DNA of 64,000 bases from Ensifer adhaerens. Its GTDB lineage: Bacteria > Pseudomonadota > Alphaproteobacteria > Rhizobiales > Rhizobiaceae. The notes beneath the pieces were generated by a model. The model ran no database searches. It saw only the letters and a list, made by a program, of their open reading frames with translations, and was not told the DNA's origin. The stretch is from assembly GCF_002007205.1 (NCBI RefSeq), contig NZ_LAZS01000005.1, positions 310,001 through 374,000 on the forward strand. The letters run 5' to 3'. The position numbers were made by a program, and so were the translations under genes. Numbering within the stretch: position 1 is the first letter of the stretch; each line of letters starts with the position of its first letter. Shown in pieces: positions 58,854 through 64,000 of this stretch.

Positions 58854-60518
58854 ATGAGCATGCGTGATGACAGCAAGGCCACCTCCGCGATGGCCGAGAA
58901 TGGGGTAACGGACGTCAGCCGCCGTGACCTCCTCCTCAGCGGAACGATTTTCGCGGCCGCGTCGCTGGTGGCATCCGGCGCTTCGGTGAGCCCGGCCAAG
59001 GCCCAGCAATCCACCTCCTCGAGCGGCAAGCCGCCGAACATTCTCGTGATCTTCGGCGACGACATCGGCATTCCGCAGATCAGCGCCTATACGATGGGGC
59101 TGATGGGCTATCGCACGCCCAACATCGACCGGATCGCAGCCGAAGGCGCGATCTTCACCGACAGCTACGGCCAGAACAGCTGCACGGCGGGCCGCGCCTC
59201 CTTTATCCTCGGGCAGGAGCCGTTCCGCACGGGGCTTCTCACCATCGGCATGCCCGGCGACCCGCATGGCATCCAGGACTGGATGCCGACCATCGCCGAC
59301 GTGTTGAAGACCAAGGGTTATTCGACCGGCCAGTTCGGCAAGAACCACCTCGGCGACCGCGACGAGCACCTGCCGACCGCGCACGGCTTCGACGAATTCT
59401 TCGGCAACCTCTATCACTTGAATGCCGAGGAAGAGCCGGAGGGCTATTTCTATCCGAAGGATCCGGAGTTCAAGAAGAAGTTCGGCCCGCGCGGCGTCAT
59501 CAAGTCGAGCGCCGACGGCAAGATCGAGGATACCGGCGCGCTCAACACCAAGCGAATGGAAACGATCGACGAGGAATTCCTGACGGCGGCCAAGGATTAC
59601 ATCGACCGGCAGGTGAAGGCCGACAAGCCGTTCTTCTGCTGGTTCAACTCGACGCGCATGCATGTCTTCACACACCTGAAGCCGGACTCGCTCGGCAAGA
59701 CCGGCAAGGGCATCCATGCCGACGGCATGGTGGAGCATGACGGCCACGTCGGCCAGCTCCTGAAACAGCTCGACGATCTCGGCATCGCCGAGAACACCAT
59801 CGTGCTCTACACCACTGACAACGGTGCCGAACTGGCGCTGTGGCCGGATGGCGCGCAGACGATGTTCCACGGCGAAAAAGGCACCACCTGGGAGGGCGGC
59901 TTCCGCATTCCGATGATGGTGCGCTGGCCGGGCGTGGTGAAGCCGGGCTCGCAGATCAACGACCCGGTGACGCTGATGGACTGGCTGCCGACCTTTGCGA
60001 CCGCCGCCGGCATCGCCGACGTCAAGGAAGAGATGAAGAAGGGCTTCAAGGGCACGTCGAAGACCTTCAAGGTGCATCTCGACGGCTACGATCTGACGGG
60101 GCTGTTGAAGGGCGAGGCGAAGGAGCCGCCGCGTGACTCGGTCTACTACTTCGACCAGGGCGGCAACCTCAACGCTATCCGCTGGAACGACTGGAAGCTG
60201 AGCTTCGCCCAGGCGAGCCACGGCAACATCGCGACGGCCACCCGTGAGGTGCCGAGCTGGGCCGTCATCGCCAACCTGCGCATGGACCCTTATGAGCGCG
60301 GCATGGAGGATGGCGGCGGAGCGATCGAGTTCCTGGCGCGCAACATGTGGCTGCTGGTGCCGATCCAGGGCAAGATCAAGGAGTTCTTCCAGGACTTCAA
60401 CGATTATCCGTACCAGGCCGGCAGCACGCTGAATGCCAGCGGCATCAACTACGGTTGGCTGGCGCAGCAGGCCGCGATGAAGCGGCTCGGCGAACTGGAA
60501 AGTCTGGCTCCGCGATAA
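58854..60518 (+). CDS. Tat-exported sulfatase (formylglycine type) 2
   Basis: ATG 58854 (MSMRDDSKATSAMAEN) follows GGGAGAG and gives 554 residues. The Tat signal is S-R-R-D-L-L-L-S-G-T (residues 22-31). Cys110 in S-C-T-A-G-R-A-S-F-I-L-G is the formylglycine precursor; D69-D70 start the metal site and Y-T-T-D-N-G-A-E completes it. It is closely related to sulfatase 1 over the whole length, including the end region with tandem aromatic residues. It begins a run of three sulfatase genes on this strand. Confidence 0.93.
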   Translation: MSMRDDSKATSAMAENGVTDVSRRDLLLSGTIFAAASLVASGASVSPAKAQQSTSSSGKPPNILVIFGDDIGIPQISAYTMGLMGYRTPNIDRIAAEGAIFTDSYGQNSCTAGRASFILGQEPFRTGLLTIGMPGDPHGIQDWMPTIADVLKTKGYSTGQFGKNHLGDRDEHLPTAHGFDEFFGNLYHLNAEEEPEGYFYPKDPEFKKKFGPRGVIKSSADGKIEDTGALNTKRMETIDEEFLTAAKDYIDRQVKADKPFFCWFNSTRMHVFTHLKPDSLGKTGKGIHADGMVEHDGHVGQLLKQLDDLGIAENTIVLYTTDNGAELALWPDGAQTMFHGEKGTTWEGGFRIPMMVRWPGVVKPGSQINDPVTLMDWLPTFATAAGIADVKEEMKKGFKGTSKTFKVHLDGYDLTGLLKGEAKEPPRDSVYYFDQGGNLNAIRWNDWKLSFAQASHGNIATATREVPSWAVIANLRMDPYERGMEDGGGAIEFLARNMWLLVPIQGKIKEFFQDFNDYPYQAGSTLNASGINYGWLAQQAAMKRLGELESLAPR

Positions 60519-60666
60519 AAGCTGAAAGCCCCGCCGCCGGCCGATCGCTGGCGGCGGGACGCAAGGTACCGGCGGCCTGCAAAAGGCCGCCACCTCTTGC
60601 CGCAGGTGAAGGTCCGGGCGGCATCCCCTTGAGGCATCCCTTGCGTTCGGTCGCAAAAAGGAGCGT

Positions 60667-62262
60667 ATGATGTGCCTGCGGAGTCTGCGTGCCCTTGCCG
60701 TACACACGGCGATCCTGGCGGCGTTGCCGACGGTGGCGCCGGCGCAATCGGTGATGACCCAGGCCGTGCGCACGAGCGAGGCTCAGGAGCCGGCGCTGGC
60801 GCATGCCGACCAACAGTCCGCGGCGCAACAGAAGCTCGATACGCTTTATGCCAGGCTGGGCAAGAGGCCGAACATCGTCTGGCTCGTGGTCGACGACATG
60901 GGCTATGGCGATCCCGGCGCCTATGGTGGTGGAGCGGCGATCGGCGCTGCGACACCCAACATGGACAGGTTGGCGCGCGAGGGCCTGAGGCTCACCTCTG
61001 CCTATTCGCAACCCACCTGCACGCCGACACGCTCGGCGATCCTGACAGGCCGGCTGCCTGTTCGCACCGGCCTTACGCGGCCCATTCTTGCCGGCGACAA
61101 GATCACCAGGAACCCCTGGGCCGACGAGACTTCACTGCCGACGCTGCTTGGCGGGGCAGGGTACAAGACCGTGCTCTCGGGCAAATGGCATGTGGGCGAA
61201 AGCGAAGGCATGCGGCCGCACGAGGTCGGGTTTGACGAGTTCTACGGCTTCTACGAGGCCGAGAAGGAAATCACCCAGGCCGTGGACAAGCGGCGTTACC
61301 CCGATCTGGTGCTCAACCCCGAGCGGCTGGCGATGCTGAAGAAGACCGGGTCGGGCACGGCGCTGGTGCAGGCGGCAAAGGGCGGGCCGGTCAAGCAAGT
61401 CGAGCAGATCGACAGCATCGAGAAGATGGCCGAAGGCGACCGGATGCTCAAGGAATTCACGGTGAAGAAGATCAAGGAGCTTGCGTCGGGAACGGCGCCG
61501 TTCTTCCTCGAGCACTGCTTCATGAAGGTGCACGCCGACAATTTCGCCTCCAAGGCCTTCGAAGGCAAGAGCGGCAGCAAGTACCCCTACAAGGACGATG
61601 TGGTGGAGGTGGATGCCTATATTGGCGAGATCGTCGACGCGCTCGATCAGGCCGGCGTGCTCGACAACACCTTCATCTTCGTCACCTCCGACAACGGCCC
61701 GCAGCTCGATAGCTGGCCTGACAGCGGCTACACGCCGTTTCGCGGCGCCAAGGGATCGGCCTGGGAGGGCGGCATCCGCATCCCGGCGATCGCCTACTGG
61801 AAGGGCATGATCAAGCCCGGCCGCGAAAGCGACGAACTCTTCGACCTGATGGACCTCTTCAACACGTCGCTGAGCCTTGCCGGCATCAGGGACAAGGTGC
61901 CGACCGACCGTTACATCGACGGCATCGACCAGACCTCGTTCCTGCTTGCCGACGACGGCCGCTCCAACCGCGAGAAGGTCTTCGTCTGGAACGAAGGCGA
62001 CCTGATGGCCTTGCGCATGTACGAGTACAAGATCCACTTCAAGATCGTGGAAACCAAGGCGCAGTGGCTGAACATCGACATGACGACGGTCAGCGACGTC
62101 GGCCTCGCGCCGTGGCTGTTCAACCTCTACATCGATCCGAAGGAAGAATACCCGGTCGGCCACCGCATGAATGCCTTTCTCGCATCGATGGTTGCCGAGG
62201 CGAAGGCACATGCGGCGACCTTCCAGAAATATCCGCCGAAGAACATCGGGCTCGGCAAGTGA
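60667..62262 (+). CDS. Exported sulfatase 3 (formylglycine type)
   Basis: The 531-residue protein has a Sec-like signal (V-H-T-A-I-L-A-A-L-P-T-V-A-P-A-Q). The catalytic motif is T-C118-T-P-T-R-S-A-I-L-T-G, the classical C-x-P-x-R form, with V-V-D-D-M-G-Y-G-D (D76-D77) and T-S-D-N-G-P as metal sites. It differs from sulfatases 1 and 2 in signal type and insert pattern, resembling arylsulfatase A-type proteins. It lies 148 bases after sulfatase 2. Confidence 0.92.
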   Translation: MMCLRSLRALAVHTAILAALPTVAPAQSVMTQAVRTSEAQEPALAHADQQSAAQQKLDTLYARLGKRPNIVWLVVDDMGYGDPGAYGGGAAIGAATPNMDRLAREGLRLTSAYSQPTCTPTRSAILTGRLPVRTGLTRPILAGDKITRNPWADETSLPTLLGGAGYKTVLSGKWHVGESEGMRPHEVGFDEFYGFYEAEKEITQAVDKRRYPDLVLNPERLAMLKKTGSGTALVQAAKGGPVKQVEQIDSIEKMAEGDRMLKEFTVKKIKELASGTAPFFLEHCFMKVHADNFASKAFEGKSGSKYPYKDDVVEVDAYIGEIVDALDQAGVLDNTFIFVTSDNGPQLDSWPDSGYTPFRGAKGSAWEGGIRIPAIAYWKGMIKPGRESDELFDLMDLFNTSLSLAGIRDKVPTDRYIDGIDQTSFLLADDGRSNREKVFVWNEGDLMALRMYEYKIHFKIVETKAQWLNIDMTTVSDVGLAPWLFNLYIDPKEEYPVGHRMNAFLASMVAEAKAHAATFQKYPPKNIGLGK

Positions 62263-62289
62263 GCGATCTGACGGGACAGGGGAGTTTTG

Positions 62290-63087
62290 ATGGATTTTCT
62301 CGTTTCGCTCGCTGAAGTCAGCATCCTAGCCTTTGCGTTCGTTCTCCTGGTCGGCCAGCTCGCCGCGCACGAAATCGGTTATCGTTTCGGTGTGCGCAGC
62401 AAGGAGAGGGCCGGCGGCCAGACGGAGAATGTCGGCATCGTCGTTGCCGGCATGCTGGGGCTGCTCGCCTTCGTGCTGGCGCTCACCCTTTCCTTTTCGA
62501 CCACGCGCTTCACCGAGCGCCGGCAGGGCACACTGGCCGAAGCCAACGCCATCGGCACCGCCTGGCTGCGTGCCAAGGCGATTGGCACGCCGGAAGCGCT
62601 CGATATCGCCAAGCTGCTGGAAGATTACACCAAGGCGCGCGAGGACTTCGTGCGCGCCGGCCGCAACAGCGATGCGCTCGCCAAGGCCAATGACGACACG
62701 TCTGCCCTGCAGCAGCAGATCTGGCAGCGCGTGACGACGATCGTCCAGCAGGACCCGGACCCCGTCTCGGCATCGCTGATGTCGGCGGTCAACGAGACCT
62801 TCGACGCGAGCACGGCCGAACGCTACGCGCTCGGCATTCGCCTGCCATGGCAGATCTTCTGGCTGCTCATCGGCGTCATGGTGTTGAGCATGGGCGCGCT
62901 CGGCTACCAGTTCGGCCTCAAGGGCCGGCCGGTGCGCTTGCTGATCGTGCTGCTGACGCTCGTCTGGACGGCGATCATCGTCAACATCCTTGACCTCGCT
63001 TCAGCCAGGGTCGGCAACTTCCGCACGGACACGTCGGTCTATCAGTGGACGCGGCAGGGATTTTCAGGCGCCGCACCGCCGCAGTGA
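62290..63087 (+). CDS. DUF4239/bestrophin-like membrane protein
   Basis: ATG 62290 (MDFLVSLAEVSILAF), after GACAGGGGAG, gives 265 residues. Helices lie at about residues 5-25, 50-70, 185-205 and 215-235, with a long hydrophilic helical domain between the second and third (T-E-R-R-Q-G-T-L-A-E-A-N-A-I-G-T-A-W-L-R). This is the DUF4239 layout, compared with bestrophin-like channels. It lies 27 bases after sulfatase 3 and is surely in the same operon. A role in moving released anions, including sulfate, is conceivable but not proved. Confidence 0.82.
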   Translation: MDFLVSLAEVSILAFAFVLLVGQLAAHEIGYRFGVRSKERAGGQTENVGIVVAGMLGLLAFVLALTLSFSTTRFTERRQGTLAEANAIGTAWLRAKAIGTPEALDIAKLLEDYTKAREDFVRAGRNSDALAKANDDTSALQQQIWQRVTTIVQQDPDPVSASLMSAVNETFDASTAERYALGIRLPWQIFWLLIGVMVLSMGALGYQFGLKGRPVRLLIVLLTLVWTAIIVNILDLASARVGNFRTDTSVYQWTRQGFSGAAPPQ

Positions 63088-63194
63088 CCGTAGGCCCGTT
63101 CCGGCCGGACGGCGCGCCGTTGCCCGTCCGCTGCACAGCAGAGAATGCCGGACATTGAAGCAAATCGATGCGACGAAGAGAAAGGGTATGCGCC

Positions 63195-64000
63195 ATGAGT
63201 TTTCGAGTACCCAGTCGATACGCAGCCTTGTTCGCCACGCTGGCGGTTTCTTTCCCGTTTGCAGTGCAAGCGGCTGATACCGTTGCGGCGAGCGCTTCCG
63301 GGCAGGTGGTCTTGCCTTATGCCGAACACAAGTTCCAAGGCAATGTCGGCACGACCTACAAGGATTCCGATCCCGCACTGTTTCCGGCGCCGATCAAGGC
63401 TCCGGATGGCGCGCCGAATGTCCTGCTGATCTTGTTGGACGATGTCGGCTTCGGCCAATTCTCGGTCACGGGCGGCGGTGTTCCCGCGCCGCATATGGAG
63501 GGGCTCGCCAAAGACGGCGTGCTCTTCACGCGTTTTCATACGACTGCGCTCTGCTCGCCTTCGCGCGCCGCGCTGTTGACCGGCCGCAATCACCAGGTCG
63601 CCGGCACGGGCGTCATTACCGAGCTCGCCACCGGCTATGACGGCTATACGGGCGTCATCCCCAAGGACACCGCCACCGTCGGCGAGATCCTGCGCCAGAA
63701 CGGCTACGTCACGTCCTGGATCGGCAAGAATCACAATACGCCGATCTATGAAACGAGCCCGATGGGCCCCTTCGATCATTGGCCGAACGGGCTTGGGTTC
63801 GATTTCTTCTATGGCTTCATGGCGGGTGATACCAACCAGTTGAGACCCTATCTCTACCAGAACCAGACGGCACTCGGGACGCCGACGGGGGCCGACTACT
63901 ACCTGAGCGTCGATCTCGCCGACCACGCCATCGGCTGGCTTGATACCGTGGAAGCCGTGCAGCCCGACAAGCCATGGTTCATGTATTTCGCGCCGGCGGC
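63195..64000 (+). CDS. Exported sulfatase 4, N-terminal part (cut by window end)
   Basis: ATG 63195 (MSFRVPSRYAALFATL) opens a frame to the window end, 268 codons visible. The Sec signal ends A-V-Q-A-A. Cys120 in L-C-S-P-S-R-A-A-L-L-T-G is a classical formylglycine motif, and L-D-D-V-G-F-G is the first metal site. The long lead with Y-K-D-S-D-P-A-L-F-P-A-P-I-K-A-P-D-G is typical of large (about 750-residue) arylsulfatases. It is a third sulfatase subclass in the same run. Confidence 0.93.
   Translation, partial: MSFRVPSRYAALFATLAVSFPFAVQAADTVAASASGQVVLPYAEHKFQGNVGTTYKDSDPALFPAPIKAPDGAPNVLLILLDDVGFGQFSVTGGGVPAPHMEGLAKDGVLFTRFHTTALCSPSRAALLTGRNHQVAGTGVITELATGYDGYTGVIPKDTATVGEILRQNGYVTSWIGKNHNTPIYETSPMGPFDHWPNGLGFDFFYGFMAGDTNQLRPYLYQNQTALGTPTGADYYLSVDLADHAIGWLDTVEAVQPDKPWFMYFAPA

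Noticed and set aside
58809-60773. 654-codon minus-strand frame opposite sulfatase 2
   Set aside because: Antisense shadow of a gene with clear catalytic motifs.

Overview
The window reads as a chromosomal segment of an alphaproteobacterium of the Rhizobiaceae, most likely Sinorhizobium/Ensifer. The evidence is high GC with strong G/C third positions, a rhizobial-type class I ilvC, palindromic intergenic elements matching the RIME family of rhizobia, and neighbourhoods common in that group (cspA/rpsU, a LysR gene divergent from a DUF1127 gene, an FtrA regulator divergent from a rhodanese gene). No tRNA, rRNA, CRISPR array, transposase or prophage was recognised. Most large antisense reading frames are codon-bias shadows.

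Region by region. 0-4 kb: tail of a type II NADH dehydrogenase, a Sel1-repeat protein, a methyltransferase, and a two-gene inner-membrane/HlyD-like unit. 4-11.5 kb: GNAT acetyltransferase, rhodanese with divergent FtrA regulator, nucleoside-recognition-type membrane protein with divergent Lrp/AsnC regulator, an SDR, a decayed GFA gene, and a LysR/DUF1127 pair. 11.5-18.3 kb: nucleotidyltransferase and S51-like peptidase genes next to three tandem paralogous small membrane proteins that share a leader motif, then macAB and a CPBP protease stump. 18.3-24.5 kb: isochorismatase-like hydrolase, LysR, an EamA transporter relic between repeats, ubiA, TetR and ilvC. 24.5-30.3 kb: an unrecognised two-gene membrane/exported pair, a serine dehydratase-like enzyme, small genes, and a stress/translation group (rpsU, cspA, XRE protein). 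30.3-40 kb: TPP enzyme, LysE exporter, PaiB-like protein divergent from a MocR regulator, threonine dehydratase-like enzyme, 1-Cys peroxiredoxin, and a persulfide dioxygenase-rhodanese fusion. 40-48.3 kb: a soluble double-PAS chemoreceptor, an orphan betaine-type binding protein overlapping an L,D-transpeptidase gene, a lipoprotein, a methyltransferase, an arginase-fold protein and a second LysE-type exporter.

48.3-64 kb is a sulfatase-rich region. A Tat-exported sulfatase lies on the minus strand at 48.7 kb. A close paralogue lies at 58.9 kb and heads a plus-strand run of three different sulfatases, interrupted by a DUF4239-like membrane protein; the last sulfatase is cut by the window end. 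The two Tat sulfatases share the palindrome GTAACTGTTAC upstream, which suggests one regulator. Between them lie an aminotransferase, a siderophore-interacting-type reductase, an MFS exporter with LysR regulator, recX, a MarR-EamA operon and a truncated globin.

The most unusual items are the three-paralogue membrane protein array with duplicated leaders, the shared sulfatase palindrome, a Tat signal-peptide stump without a body, a MarR protein with a C-terminal cysteine cluster and an operator-like palindrome on its start codon, and several very small membrane proteins. Functions are inferred from recognisable motifs only; no database search was possible.
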